Shown here one piece after another: positions 25,402-36,500 of a stretch of DNA of 64,000 bases. Under the pieces are notes generated by a model, which was not told where the DNA came from, ran no database searches, and saw only the letters and a list, made by a program, of their open reading frames with translations. The DNA is taken from the NCBI GenBank assembly GCA_000703065.1, contig JNLK01000001.1, forward strand, positions 310,001 through 374,000. The letters run 5' to 3'. The DNA is from Lachnospiraceae bacterium AC2029. Lineage in GTDB: Bacteria; Bacillota; Clostridia; Lachnospirales; Lachnospiraceae. Position 1 is the first letter of the stretch; each line of letters opens with the position of its first letter. Position numbers and translations under genes: made by a program.

Positions 25402-28310
25402 TAACCACGGTCCTCCGCAGTCTGCCCCGCGATGAGACGCGCTATGGTCTCATACAGACGCTCCGGTTCAACGGGCTTGGACAGATGTGCATTCATTCCC
25501 GCCTGAAGAGAGCGTTCCACATCCTCATCGAAGACATTTGCCGTCATGGCAATGATGGGGATTGTTCCTGCATCCGGACGATCCATCGCCCGGATCGCCT
25601 TCGTTGCTTTCAGTCCGTCCATTACAGGCATGCGGACATCCATCAGGATAGCGTCATAATAGCCGGCCTTATTTTCAGAGAACTGCCTGACTGCTTCTTC
25701 CCCGTTGGTGGCGTGCTCGGCTTCAATCCCTTCCATTTCCAGAAGATCTGCCAGGATCTCCGCATTCTGCTCCACATCCTCCGCCATAAGAACTCTCCTT
25801 CCGGCAAGACCTGTTGCGGGAGAATCCTCCGGGATCCTCAGGCCATGCTCCGCATGCGCACTTCTGTGCGAGGTTTTCAGGCTTACGATCACCGTAAATG
25901 TGGTTCCCGATCCCTTCACGCTGTCCACCTGGATCTCGCCGTTCATCATTTCCACAAAATTCTTAGTGATGGCCATTCCCAGTCCGCTTCCGCCATACTT
26001 GTTCGTGGTGCCGGCGTCCTCCTGGGAGAAGGTCTCGAAGATCTTCGGGATATATTCCTCATCCATTCCGATCCCCGTATCACGCATGACGAACTTCATG
26101 GTACAGTGTCCCTCATATTCCGCCAGCTGTTCCACGGTCAGGGTCACACTGCCCGGAGGATCCGTAAACTTCACGGAATTGCCCAGGATATTGATCATCA
26201 CCTGCTTCAGCTTCATATCATCGCCATAATAATAATCGCTGACATGTCCCACGATATTGCATTCATAATGCAGTCCCTTATCCTGGCACTGGCCATTGAT
26301 GATGATATTGATCTGCTCCAGGAACTCGCGGAAGGAGAACTCCTCGTTCTTCAGCACCATCCGTCCGGATTCGATGCGGCTCATATCCAGGATATCGTTG
26401 ATCAGACCAAGCAGATGATTTGCGCTGGCGCCGATCTTCTCCAGGTGCTCCCTTGTCCTCGGCGTAAGCTCCGGATCCCTGAGAGCGATATTGTCCAGGC
26501 CGATGATGGCATTCATGGGCGTACGGATCTCATGACTCATATTGGACAGGAAGCTGGTCTTCGCCCGGCTGCTCTCCTCTGCCAAAGCCTTTTCAACCTC
26601 TATCTGTTTCTCGCGCTCCTGCATGATACTGTAGATCCGGAGAAGGATGATGAGGGAAATAACCACAAGTCCGATCTGGATGTAACTTGCAACATGCATC
26701 GACTGATCCACCCTGTCCAGCTCCGTCCGGATAAACTCTGCATGAGACGTATCCGGAAAAACTCCTGGGTCATGAGACGTATGGAAATCGTACAGAGTCT
26801 GTGAGGTCTGTTCTATCGCCTTGTCCGTGGTCTGATACATCCACACACAGGAGGTGAAAATGATAAGCCCCAGAAGAACCACCCACGCCACGATGGACCG
26901 GCCCAGCCGGTGCTCCTTATCCTTCCGGAGGAACAGACGGAAATACAGGAATCCGCCGATACTCCATACTGCCAGGATCAGGTACGACTCCGTAGAAAGT
27001 GTACTTACATCTATGATGTTGGGTATCAGGAATTCCAGTGCAAATAGCAGGGAAATGATCAGCCCCGCCATACCTGCGATCATATATTTCCTGTTCTTCT
27101 CCAGCCGTGCGGTCTTCCATGCCGAAGCCGAAGCCAGCGCATATGCTATGGTTGCACCAACCGTCGTAACATCCACGATCCAGCTGATGGCAGTCCTGCC
27201 AAAGAAGGGAAGGATCACTGAGACAGCAAGGATGCCCAGGATCGCATTTTTCGGAACAAATCTCCGGTTCGTCCTGCCGATCCACGCCGGGAACAGTCCA
27301 TCCCGGGAAAGAGAAGTAAGAAGACGGCTAAGCGCAATGTAATTGCCCACAAGACCGGTGAAGATCGCACCCAGGGCAGCCACGCCGAGGATCAGGCTTC
27401 CCGTGTCCCCGAGAGCGCTCTCGGCGGCATTGAAGGTCGGCTGGGATGCCGTACCGCTATAGTTCCCCAGATTTGACGTATAATCCACCCAGCTGCCGGT
27501 GCCCTCCGGATGAGCCGTAACCGCCAGCAGGGAAAGGAGGATATAAGCGACCGAAGCCATGATCACGGCTACAGCCATGATACGGAAGGATTTCTTCAGG
27601 GAGAATTTTGCTTCCGATGCTGAATGTGTAATGGACTCAAAGCCTACAAAGGCCCAGGGAGCCAGTGCGAAAATGGTGAAAACCCCGCTTCTGGCACTCT
27701 TGTCCGGTGAAAAGGCCGGTTCAAAACCATCGGTTCCGTTCTTTCCCACGGCGAATGCAAAGACGATCACAACGCCCACGAAAAGCAGGGCTGCCATAAT
27801 GATCTGGGTCCAGGCCGCAGGCTTCCGGAAAAAGCAGACCGATGCTGCAAGCACCAATGCTCCTATAGCCAGAAGGATCTCTCCAAGATAGATATCAAAG
27901 CCGGCGATCTGATATAGATATCCGAATTTGAAGGTGTCGCCTATAACCGTCCTCGCGATCAGCGGAAGCGCCGTGGCATTTGCCCAGATGATGGCAATGT
28001 AGGTGAGGATCAGGAACCATGCACTGAGGAACCCATGGTCATAGCCGAAGGCCTTCTTGGTGTAGGTGTAGATACCGCCACTATCCGGATATTTATTCAT
28101 CAGATAGTTGAAATTCACTGCCAGTACCAGCATCACCAGGCCGCCAAGTCCCAGACCGACGGCGGTTCCTATGGGACCTGCCACCGGTAAAAATGTATTT
28201 CCGGGCATCACAAAGGAGCCCCAGCCCACACTGCAGCCGAAGGCAAGGGCCCACGCCCCTGCCGCACCCAGGTATTTTCTTTTCTCATAGCCTGTATTTT
28301 CAGCACTCAT
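25401..28310 (-). CDS. Amino-acid permease fused to a hybrid histidine kinase (permease-HK-REC)
   Basis: A 969-residue fusion. Residues about 10-460 form a full APC-superfamily amino-acid permease with 12 helices (GAAGAWALAFGCSVGWGSF at helix 1, PWAFVGFESITHSASEAK near helix 6). Two further helices (about 470-490 and 545-565) enclose a loop of about 50 residues. HisKA (about 583-650) has the predicted phosphorylated His593 in NMSHEIRTPMNA; HATPase (about 690-810) has an intact N-box and GGSGLGMAI. A receiver (about 835-960) carries ILMDVRMPVMDG with the acceptor Asp near 890. The start at 28310 follows AAGAGG and lies 1 base after the HPt stop codon. This looks like a transceptor that signals transport or amino-acid availability; the substrate is not determined. 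Confidence 0.93.
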   Translation of the reverse strand: MSAENTGYEKRKYLGAAGAWALAFGCSVGWGSFVMPGNTFLPVAGPIGTAVGLGLGGLVMLVLAVNFNYLMNKYPDSGGIYTYTKKAFGYDHGFLSAWFLILTYIAIIWANATALPLIARTVIGDTFKFGYLYQIAGFDIYLGEILLAIGALVLAASVCFFRKPAAWTQIIMAALLFVGVVIVFAFAVGKNGTDGFEPAFSPDKSARSGVFTIFALAPWAFVGFESITHSASEAKFSLKKSFRIMAVAVIMASVAYILLSLLAVTAHPEGTGSWVDYTSNLGNYSGTASQPTFNAAESALGDTGSLILGVAALGAIFTGLVGNYIALSRLLTSLSRDGLFPAWIGRTNRRFVPKNAILGILAVSVILPFFGRTAISWIVDVTTVGATIAYALASASAWKTARLEKNRKYMIAGMAGLIISLLFALEFLIPNIIDVSTLSTESYLILAVWSIGGFLYFRLFLRKDKEHRLGRSIVAWVVLLGLIIFTSCVWMYQTTDKAIEQTSQTLYDFHTSHDPGVFPDTSHAEFIRTELDRVDQSMHVASYIQIGLVVISLIILLRIYSIMQEREKQIEVEKALAEESSRAKTSFLSNMSHEIRTPMNAIIGLDNIALRDPELTPRTREHLEKIGASANHLLGLINDILDMSRIESGRMVLKNEEFSFREFLEQINIIINGQCQDKGLHYECNIVGHVSDYYYGDDMKLKQVMINILGNSVKFTDPPGSVTLTVEQLAEYEGHCTMKFVMRDTGIGMDEEYIPKIFETFSQEDAGTTNKYGGSGLGMAITKNFVEMMNGEIQVDSVKGSGTTFTVIVSLKTSHRSAHAEHGLRIPEDSPATGLAGRRVLMAEDVEQNAEILADLLEMEGIEAEHATNGEEAVRQFSENKAGYYDAILMDVRMPVMDGLKATKAIRAMDRPDAGTIPIIAMTANVFDEDVERSLQAGMNAHLSKPVEPERLYETIARLIAGQTAEDRG

Positions 28311-28311
28311 A

Positions 28312-28680
28312 CTAATCCTCTTCGTACTGCCGGATTCCCTCTGCTGCTGTAGCATACATCTTTTCAATGGATGCGATCTCTGCCTTTATCTCTTCGTCCG
28401 AAAGCTTCCGCGGATTGCCGGGACGGAATTCCTCCGTAACCCTTGACGCCGCATCCGAAAGTGCGGTCAGACCCAGATTTGCACATACGCCCTTCATGGC
28501 ATGTCCCTTCTCAAAGAGTTCCGTCGGGTCCATGGTCTTTCCCGCTTCGATCAGGCCTTCCACTACTCCGTTCTTCGTAAGCTTACGGATATGCTTGTCC
28601 ACCAGCTTCTCCACCCGGAGAACCCGGAGTGCCTGATCGTAATCTCCACCGATATTTGCGTATAATTCCTGAAGTGTCAT
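28312..28680 (-). CDS. Stand-alone histidine phosphotransfer (HPt) protein
   Basis: A 122-residue helical protein. The HPt motif GHAMKGVCANLGL places the phosphorylated His at residue 60. It has no kinase or DNA-binding domain. It begins behind AAAGGAG with 9-base spacing and its stop codon is 1 base before the permease-kinase start. Such proteins shuttle phosphate between the receiver of a hybrid kinase and another receiver. Its position between two hybrid kinases makes it their shared relay partner; the final response regulator is not in this cluster. Confidence 0.92.
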   Translation of the reverse strand: MTLQELYANIGGDYDQALRVLRVEKLVDKHIRKLTKNGVVEGLIEAGKTMDPTELFEKGHAMKGVCANLGLTALSDAASRVTEEFRPGNPRKLSDEEIKAEIASIEKMYATAAEGIRQYEED

Positions 28681-28725
28681 AATGTCTAACTCCTTTTCTG
28701 TAAAATAAACCAGCGTATACTAAAT

Positions 28726-30294
28726 CTATGTCTTTGATCTTCTGATCCATTCAATAAGTGTTGCATAAAGGAGATCAGAATCTATGGGTTTTACCAGATG
28801 GGCGTTCATGCCTGCATTGGCGGAATTCTCGATATCTACGTCAAATGCGTTCGCCGTCAGCGCGATGATGGGAATCCTCTTCACATCCTCCCGTTCCAGC
28901 TCCCGTATACTCCTGGCGGCCTCCAGCCCGTCCATGACCGGCATTCTGAGATCCATGAGGATGGCATCGTAAAAGGACTGCGCGGACCTCTCTATCATTC
29001 CGAGAGCGATGAGACCGTTCTCCGCATGCTCTATAACGGCACCCTCCAGCTCCAGAAGATCCCTGACGATCTCTGCATTTTCATCCACATCCTCCACTAC
29101 AAGGATGCGGAAGCCTGAAAGAGACCCGGCGTTCTCCTCTGTCCCGGCATATTCTTCGACTATGGTGCTGCCGGCATTCTCCTCTTTGCTGCCGGCCTTC
29201 TCCTCTTTGCTGCCGGCATTCTCCTCTTTGCTGCCGGCATATCCTTCCTTCGGTGCAGCATAGGAGAAGGGAACCGTGATGGTAAATGAGGATCCCTCAC
29301 CCTGTTTACTTTCGACGGAAATACTGCCCTTCATCAGTTCCACTTCCTGTTTCGTTACAGCAAGCCCCATGCCGCTTCCGCCGTACCGGTTCGTAAAGCT
29401 TTCGTCCTCCTGCGAGAAAAGATCAAATACCTTCGGAAGATATTCCTTACTGATGCCGAGACCGGTATCCTTCACCGTGAAGCGCAGCAGGCAGGATTCC
29501 CCGTCACCCTTGATCCGGTCCACCAGAAGACTCACATCTCCCGGAGCCGGCGTATACTTGATTGCATTGTCCAGCAGGTTCATGAGGGCCTGCTTCAGGA
29601 GCATACTGTCTCCCCGCAGTCCGTCATCCGCCTCCTTTGCGGTCACCATATGGAATCTTAGGCCCTTCTCCTCACAGAGAGTACGGGCCATGGCATCGAT
29701 CTGTTCCAGGTTCTCCCGGAGCGAGAAGGGGTCATCCTTCAGACTTCTCTTCCCCGATTCGATGTTCTGCATTTCCAGCGTATTATTGATAAGTCCCAGC
29801 AGATGTCTGCCGCTGCGTCCGATCTTTACCAGCTGTACCCTCGTCTCCTCCGGAAGATCCGTCCGGCTCAGGGCCAGCTGATCCAAGCCCAGGATCACAT
29901 TCATGGGCGTCCGCATTTCATGACTGATGCTTGCAAGAAATGCGTTCTTGGAACGGTTACTCTCCTCCGCAGCCATCAGCTCCGCCTCCAGGCGTTCACT
30001 CTCAATGATCTTCCGGGTAACCCGGCTGAGAAGGATCAGCATGATAAAGACGAAGATACTTCCTCCGAAGAGGATCCCGGCCATGACCAGATCCGGCTTG
30101 CCGAAGATCCCGACGACAAGATATCCCACAAGAAAGAAGCTGAGAAGAACGATCGGAATATACAGGATTGCTCTCCCCTTCTCCCATTTTCTCCGGGTAT
30201 CGACAAAACGGGCATACCGAATAAAGCCATAGATGTTATATACCATCAATGCACTTCCGAGAAATATGAGTACGTAGATCAGTAACTCGATCAT
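28726..30294 (-). CDS. Hybrid histidine kinase with C-terminal receiver domain
   Basis: A 522-residue protein. Three N-terminal membrane helices (about 4-20, 40-60 and 68-92), with almost no extracytoplasmic domain, lead into a coiled coil. HisKA has His125 in SISHEMRTPMNVILGL; HATPase (about 230-350) has NLLDNAIKYT and GGSGMGLAV. A low-complexity linker built on the repeat AGSKEEN (about 355-390) joins a receiver (about 397-517) with MDLRMPVMDG. The start at 30294 follows GGAGG by 8 bases; a longer frame has no site. It lies 45 bp upstream of the HPt gene in the same transcript. The small membrane part suggests it senses the membrane, or couples to another protein. Confidence 0.9.
   Translation of the reverse strand: MIELLIYVLIFLGSALMVYNIYGFIRYARFVDTRRKWEKGRAILYIPIVLLSFFLVGYLVVGIFGKPDLVMAGILFGGSIFVFIMLILLSRVTRKIIESERLEAELMAAEESNRSKNAFLASISHEMRTPMNVILGLDQLALSRTDLPEETRVQLVKIGRSGRHLLGLINNTLEMQNIESGKRSLKDDPFSLRENLEQIDAMARTLCEEKGLRFHMVTAKEADDGLRGDSMLLKQALMNLLDNAIKYTPAPGDVSLLVDRIKGDGESCLLRFTVKDTGLGISKEYLPKVFDLFSQEDESFTNRYGGSGMGLAVTKQEVELMKGSISVESKQGEGSSFTITVPFSYAAPKEGYAGSKEENAGSKEEKAGSKEENAGSTIVEEYAGTEENAGSLSGFRILVVEDVDENAEIVRDLLELEGAVIEHAENGLIALGMIERSAQSFYDAILMDLRMPVMDGLEAARSIRELEREDVKRIPIIALTANAFDVDIENSANAGMNAHLVKPIDSDLLYATLIEWIRRSKT
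29168..29240. repeat. In-frame 21-bp tandem repeat in the kinase linker
   Basis: Three and a half copies of CTGCCGGCATTCTCCTCTTT plus one base encode the heptad AGSKEEN between kinase and receiver domains. Copy number could change linker length without breaking the frame. Confidence 0.75.
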
Positions 30295-30400
30295 ATACAC
30301 GTCCTCCGTTCTTTCCGACAGGCCAAAAACCACCTGTCTCCCGGGTCACATACCTATCCTCTCCGGCTCCTTATGGTCTGCCGCATGCCCCCACCGGGTT

Positions 30401-33400
30401 CTATACTCCCGTCATCTTTTCTTCAGCTTCATAAATCAGCTCGCCCAGGGTCCGGATCAGAAGCTCCGCCTCCACAGGTTTATTCAAATGTGCGTTCATT
30501 CCGGCCTGCATGGAACGCTGGACATCTTCATCAAAGGCATTGGCGGTAAGTGCGATGATGGGGATCCGCTTTGCATCCTCCCTGTCCAAAGCGCGGATCG
30601 CCTTTGTTGCCTCCAGACCATCCATTTCCGGCATTCGTACATCCATCAGGATCGCGGAGTAGATTCCCTCCGTACTCTCCCTAAAGAGATCCAGGGCAAT
30701 CCTTCCGTTCTCCGCATGATCAACCTTGATATTCTCCAGCTCCAGCATATCCATCAGGATCTCAGCGTTCAGCTCCACATCCTCTGCCAAAAGGAGACGG
30801 CGCCCTGTCAGTCTTGCCTTCTTCTTCTCCTTGAAGATCGCCAGGTTGCTCCGACGTGCGATCCGTTCGATATTCTCAATGATATTTGATACAAACAGCG
30901 GCTTGGCAAGGAAGTTTTTCACACCGACACCTTCGGCTTCCTCACGGATGTCCTCCCAGCTGTATGCCGTCATGGCAACAACCACACACTCATCTCCATA
31001 GAGCTTCAGGATCTCCGCGGAAGCTTCCGGTCCGTTCATGCCCGGCATGTTCCAATCCATCAGAACCATATTGTAGTTCTGCTTTCTTGCATGCTGAACC
31101 TCCAGTCGGCTGAGTGCTTCCTGTCCGCTGGTGCAGGCATCCGCACGGATCCCCACCTCCTCCAGAACACTTCTGGCATGCTCTGCCTCAATGGGGTTAT
31201 CATCCACCACCAGGGCATAGATCGCATTGGGATCGATCTCGCCGGTATGCTCCGCATCCTTTTTCTCACTCTTTCGAAGCGTCACGACCACGGTGAATTC
31301 CGTACCGACGCCCTTCTCGGATTCCACACTGATGGAACCGTTCATCAGTTCCACAACGCTCTTCGTGATGGCCATGCCGAGACCGCTGCTTCCGTACTTC
31401 GAACCGTTTGCAACATTTTCCTGGGAGAAGGCTTCAAAGATCCTGGGCAGATATTCCTTATCCATTCCGATGCCGGTATCCTTAACGCGGAACTGAAGCG
31501 TTGCCTGATCCTCATACTCGGAGGTCTTGTCCACCGTCATCGTAACGCTGCCCGGCTCCTCGGTGAACTTGATGGCATTTGACAGAATGTTGAGGAGCAC
31601 CTCCTTCAGCTTCACATCGTCACCGATGTAGGAATCGTCCGCTCCATTCAGTACCTTGCACTCATACTGAAGTCCCTTGTCTCTGCACTGTGACATGACC
31701 AGTGTATTGATCTGCTCCAGCAGACTGCCCAGAGCAAATTCGCCCTTATGGAGGAGGACCCGTCCGGACTCGATCCGGCTCATATCCAGGATATCATTGA
31801 TGATGGAGCGAAGGTGCTGGGCACTGTCTCCGATCTTCTCCAGATATTCCCGGGTATCTGTATCGATATTCTCCTTCTTCAGTGCAAGTGTGTCCAGTCC
31901 GATGATGGCATTGATCGGCGTACGGATCTCATGACTCATGCCGCTGAGGAAGCTGGTCTTTGCCTGATTTGCCGCCTCCACCGAGGAAAGGGCATCCGCC
32001 AGGGCTTCACTCTTTGCCATGGCCTCACGCATCTCCGCATCCACATCCGTAAAGCCTATGATAATGTAATTCTCGTCACTCTCCATGCGGGAGACCTTCA
32101 TGCTGACATAGACCGGCTTCTCCCGGACCATACGCCGATAGGTCATGATGTAGGTATCCTTGCGGTCAAGGGTCTTCATCAGCTTCTTCCGGTTCATGGC
32201 CTGCAGGAATGCTTCCCTGTCCTCAGGGAAGACGTTTTCGGCGAGCTCCTTTTTGCAGTCGCTGAAGAAATGCCATCCGCGCCGTATCTCGGAAAGAGGG
32301 CTTCCCTCATCTCCCTTTCGGTACTCCGTGAATTCCTCCGTGTTTGTGTTGACACGGAACAATTCTGTATAATCCCGGGCCAGTGTCTGGGCGATATGAT
32401 TATACATAAGTCCTGTGGAGACGGCAGTTTCATAGGCCTCCTTCGTCAGGGCGTGTTCATGTTGGATCCTCACCAGATCCGTGATATCCTGACACATACC
32501 CAGGATACAGAGTCTTCCTGCAGTATCCGTATATTTCAGCTTTGTGGTCTGCAGCTGCAGCTGGTTACCCGCAGCATCCGGAACGTCTTCATAAAAGACA
32601 TAGGGCTTGGTGAGTGAAAGTGCGATCCTGTCATCCTCCCTGAAATGTGCTGCAATCTCAGGATCAAAGATTTCATCATCCGTTCGTCCGATCACACCCT
32701 CCGGAGTATCCTTACGGGCATACTCGGCAAAGGCCTGATTGCAGGTGAGATATTTTCCGGTCATGGCATCCTTCGTGAAGGCCATCCCGGGCATATTATC
32801 AATAAGAGACAGGAATCTGTCCTTCAGTTCGACGACCTTCTCCGCCTCCTCCAGTTCTCTTTTATGATCATCCTTTTCATCATTGATAACAAAGGCATGC
32901 AGCAGGCAGGTCCCCAGCATGTATGCGATGGAATACAGCGGAAGATACGGGAACCAGAGCTGAATCAGAAGACAGAGGACCATGATGATCCCAAAGGACG
33001 CCAGGATACGGAAACGCACACTCTCTCTTGTCCGGACTCCCACCCGGATCATGGACGCGATCGAATGAAGTACGATCATGCTCAGGAAGAGAATCTGACA
33101 AATCAGCATGACATAACGTGCCGGCAGCGCGGTATATACCGACTTCTTATCCACGGTAAAGAGCACCGGTGTGAAAATATTGACAATGGCCAGACCTGCA
33201 GTCAGCGTAGCGATGATACGTCCCAGTATGATCAGGAAATGCCCGTACGCATTGGATTCATGCAGATAGGCAACCGCATATTCCGCCCAGAAGGAGATTC
33301 CCACACCCATGACGATGAAATAAATGGTCGTATCGGAGAAAAGCGCCTTTGCCAGCTTCAGTTCCTCCAGGATTCCCCATAGAACATCCGTAACATAGTA

Positions 33401-33535
33401 CGCCAAAACCGCAAACAGAAATCTTCTGTACACGTTCCACGCGGCTTTCTCGTAAATCCGCGCATCATACAGAATATCCCAGTTCACTATAAAAAGTATC
33501 AGTATTGCAAGCAGACCTATCGCAGAATAATACAT
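30401..33535 (-). CDS. 7TM-PAS-histidine kinase with two receiver domains
   Basis: A 1044-residue protein. Residues 1-225 hold seven membrane helices. A PAS domain (about 245-360: LIDNMPGMAFTKDAMTGKYL, LCILGMCQDITD) is followed by a second sensor-like segment (about 365-500, with RRGWHFFSDC). HisKA has His535 in GMSHEIRTPINA; HATPase (about 625-745) has GSSGLGMAI. REC1 (about 765-885) contains VLMDWNMPGMNG and REC2 (about 905-1030) ILMDVRMPEMDG. The PAS plus second segment is closely similar to that of the neighbouring GGDEF protein, so the two proteins share an input module. The ribosome site is AAGAGGT, 8 bases upstream. It lies 29 bp after the GGDEF gene in one transcript. Confidence 0.93.
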   Translation of the reverse strand: MYYSAIGLLAILILFIVNWDILYDARIYEKAAWNVYRRFLFAVLAYYVTDVLWGILEELKLAKALFSDTTIYFIVMGVGISFWAEYAVAYLHESNAYGHFLIILGRIIATLTAGLAIVNIFTPVLFTVDKKSVYTALPARYVMLICQILFLSMIVLHSIASMIRVGVRTRESVRFRILASFGIIMVLCLLIQLWFPYLPLYSIAYMLGTCLLHAFVINDEKDDHKRELEEAEKVVELKDRFLSLIDNMPGMAFTKDAMTGKYLTCNQAFAEYARKDTPEGVIGRTDDEIFDPEIAAHFREDDRIALSLTKPYVFYEDVPDAAGNQLQLQTTKLKYTDTAGRLCILGMCQDITDLVRIQHEHALTKEAYETAVSTGLMYNHIAQTLARDYTELFRVNTNTEEFTEYRKGDEGSPLSEIRRGWHFFSDCKKELAENVFPEDREAFLQAMNRKKLMKTLDRKDTYIMTYRRMVREKPVYVSMKVSRMESDENYIIIGFTDVDAEMREAMAKSEALADALSSVEAANQAKTSFLSGMSHEIRTPINAIIGLDTLALKKENIDTDTREYLEKIGDSAQHLRSIINDILDMSRIESGRVLLHKGEFALGSLLEQINTLVMSQCRDKGLQYECKVLNGADDSYIGDDVKLKEVLLNILSNAIKFTEEPGSVTMTVDKTSEYEDQATLQFRVKDTGIGMDKEYLPRIFEAFSQENVANGSKYGSSGLGMAITKSVVELMNGSISVESEKGVGTEFTVVVTLRKSEKKDAEHTGEIDPNAIYALVVDDNPIEAEHARSVLEEVGIRADACTSGQEALSRLEVQHARKQNYNMVLMDWNMPGMNGPEASAEILKLYGDECVVVAMTAYSWEDIREEAEGVGVKNFLAKPLFVSNIIENIERIARRSNLAIFKEKKKARLTGRRLLLAEDVELNAEILMDMLELENIKVDHAENGRIALDLFRESTEGIYSAILMDVRMPEMDGLEATKAIRALDREDAKRIPIIALTANAFDEDVQRSMQAGMNAHLNKPVEAELLIRTLGELIYEAEEKMTGV

Positions 33536-33564
33536 AAACTGTACCTCTTATTTTCCTTACGTTA

Positions 33565-36500
33565 CTAATTCTTCTTTCTTGCCTTCAGATTGCTCTTGTT
33601 CTCATACATCAGGTGATCCGCACGTTCATACACCTGGGCCACCTTCTCATCATGATCGAACCTGGACATTCCGATAGCAATGACGATACCGCCGTTCTCC
33701 ACTGCATCGTCATTGTGTTCATTCATCTGCTGTACCAGACTGTCGAGACGCGCGAAATCATCTCCCTGTGCAAGTGCCACGAACTCATCTCCGCCCACAC
33801 GGAATACGGGGCTTCGTTTAAATGTGGTACAGATGATCCTGCAGGCATCCCTAAGATACTGGTCTCCTGCTTTGTGTCCCTCGTTATCATTGACCTTCTT
33901 CAGATCATTTACATCCAGGAGCACAATGGCGAATTCAGGCGCACGATCCATCTCGATCTGTGCGTTCAGACGTTCTTCATATACACGGTATGCGTTTCTG
34001 TTCTTTACACCGGTCAGGGCATCGATATTCGCCTCGATCCTTGCCTGTGCCAGACGTCTGCCGTATTCCTCCTCCTGACGAACCTGTGCATCGATATCGT
34101 TGACGCCGACGACCATGCGCCGTCCGTCCTGCTCCTCCACCAGAGCAGCCTTCAGCTGTACATAGCACGGCTCATCCTCCTTCATCAAACGGAAGGTCAG
34201 GGTGAAGATGCCGTTATTGTCGATCTCGGAAAGCGCATTTTCCATGGTAAGCGCCGTAAATACCCTGTTCTGATCCTCCGGATAAACCACCTTGATGATG
34301 CTTTCACGGAAGGCCGAGAAGAAATTCGGTCCCTCCTTCGGCATGGAAAATGCATCGAAGCCTGCCGATGAGCTGTATTCACGGTAAAGTCCGGTCTCAG
34401 GTACCGCAACATAGATGCAGAGGAATTCTCCGGCCAGCGCACTGACTCTGTCGTAGGCGGTCTGCTCCTCCAGCATCCGCTGTGCGGCCTGACGATGCTT
34501 CACCTGCTCATCCACATCCGTGATGCTGAGGATCAGATACCGTTCATCCTCCTGCATCCGGTTCACCTTCATGCTGACATACCTGGTTTCCTGACCCAGG
34601 TTGACCCGGAAGGTCATCGTGAAAATGCGCTCCTGATCCAGGGTGGCAACCAGTGTCTTCCGATCCAAGGCCCGACGCACTTCATCCAGGTCCTCCGGAA
34701 TCACATACTGCTCCGCCACATCCAGACATTCCTCGAAGAAATGCCAGCCCCTTCTCGTCTCTGCAAGACTGCCGTCCTCGGGATTCGTCCGGTATTCTAT
34801 GAACTCTTCCGTATTCACGTCGATATAGTACAGTTCCAGGTACCCATTTGCCAGTGCCTGTGCGATATAGGTGAAGATGACCCCGTCGGCCCGGGCCTTC
34901 TCGTAGGACTCCTTTGTTCCTGCATTCTCTCTTGAGATGCGGACACTGTCCGAAACATCCTGGAAGATTCCCAGCACACAGAGCCGTCCGTTGGGATCCG
35001 TATACTTCAGTCTGGTGGCCTTTACCTTCAGCAGATTGCCCTCGGCATCCTTCATATTGTCATAGAAGATCAGAGGCTCCTCCATGGTGAGCGCCGTTCT
35101 GTCGTCCTCCATAAAACGCTTTGCCGTCTCCTCATCGAAGAGTTCCTCCGTCGTGAGGCCCGCCACCTCGGAGGGATCCTTCTTCTTCACGTAATCCGCA
35201 AAGGCCTGATTGCAGACAAGGTATTTCCCGGTCTCCGCTTCCTTGGTGAAGTAAAGCCCCGGCATATTATCAAGAATGGAGGACACGGTCTGTTCCAGTT
35301 CCTCTATCTGTTTTGCTTCCTCCAGCATCTGTCTCTGCTTGCTGGCCAGACGTTCCACCCTGAGCTTCTGTCCCAGCAGGAAAAGGATCACCACGAAGAC
35401 TACCGTTAAGACAGCCAGAACCAGAAGCCAGTTATCCTTCAGAAACTGCCAGACGGAGGTCTTTCTCTCCGTGATCATATAAGAAGCCAGCGACGAATCC
35501 ATTTCCTCTCTTCTGGTGGTCAGTACGGATTTGTTCATCAGGAAATACACATCCTGATCCGACTTTCTGACTGCAAATGAGAATGGCAGTGACTCACCTG
35601 TCGGAACCGAATAAAGGTTCAGCTTATTCAGTGTTTCCTCCTCGGAAGGGATCCTGTAATTGCTGACAAGAGCGGCGTCAGCCTCTCCGTTTGCCACCGC
35701 CTCATAGCAGGCCGGAAGCCCCTGATAGGACACTCTCTTCGATTCCGGATAATAATCCATGATGAAGGACTCGATATTGTACATATTTGCATTGACTGCA
35801 AAGGTAAGCTTGCTTTCCTCGGAAAGCGTCTGACGGTCGGAGACACGCATGATAGCGTTCATTTCCGTCTCCATGGCGGGATCGGTGAGACGCATCCCCC
35901 GCCGGTCCGCATCAAAGGTGCTGACATATACCGGGAATACACAGTCAACCTCCCCTGCCTCCAGCGCCTTCAGCGCATCCTCCAGAGTATCGTAGGGAAC
36001 CGGCTTGAACTCCAGCTTCGGACTATTCAGATTATTCTTGGCCCGGGCCAGATAATCCTTCAGCGCTCCTGTCAGTTCTCCCGTCTCCTCGTCCGTTCCG
36101 CAGAAGGGGAGATAATCATCCCGATATCCGATCCGGATCTCACCATGCTCGGCGATCCAGTCCTCCTGCTCCGGTGCCAGCATCGCATGTGTCCTTGTGT
36201 TATACAGACGTTCCCTGGATATTTTCTCGTTGAAATACGGATCCGCGTCCTGAATCTCTGCCATGGCCATGTTCAGTTCATCCAGAAGATCCTTCCGGTT
36301 CTTGTTCACGGCATAGAAATAATCCGATCCTCCGATCCGGCTGACAGGGAGCACTGTCTGGTCAAAATCATAGGAGAAAATGGAGGCATATCCGTCCAGT
36401 TCCTTCTTAACGATCATATCCATGGACTCAGCCTCGGAAACCGTCAGTTCTACGATCTCAATATTAAGCCCATTCTTCTCGGCCCAGTTCTTCAGGAAAT

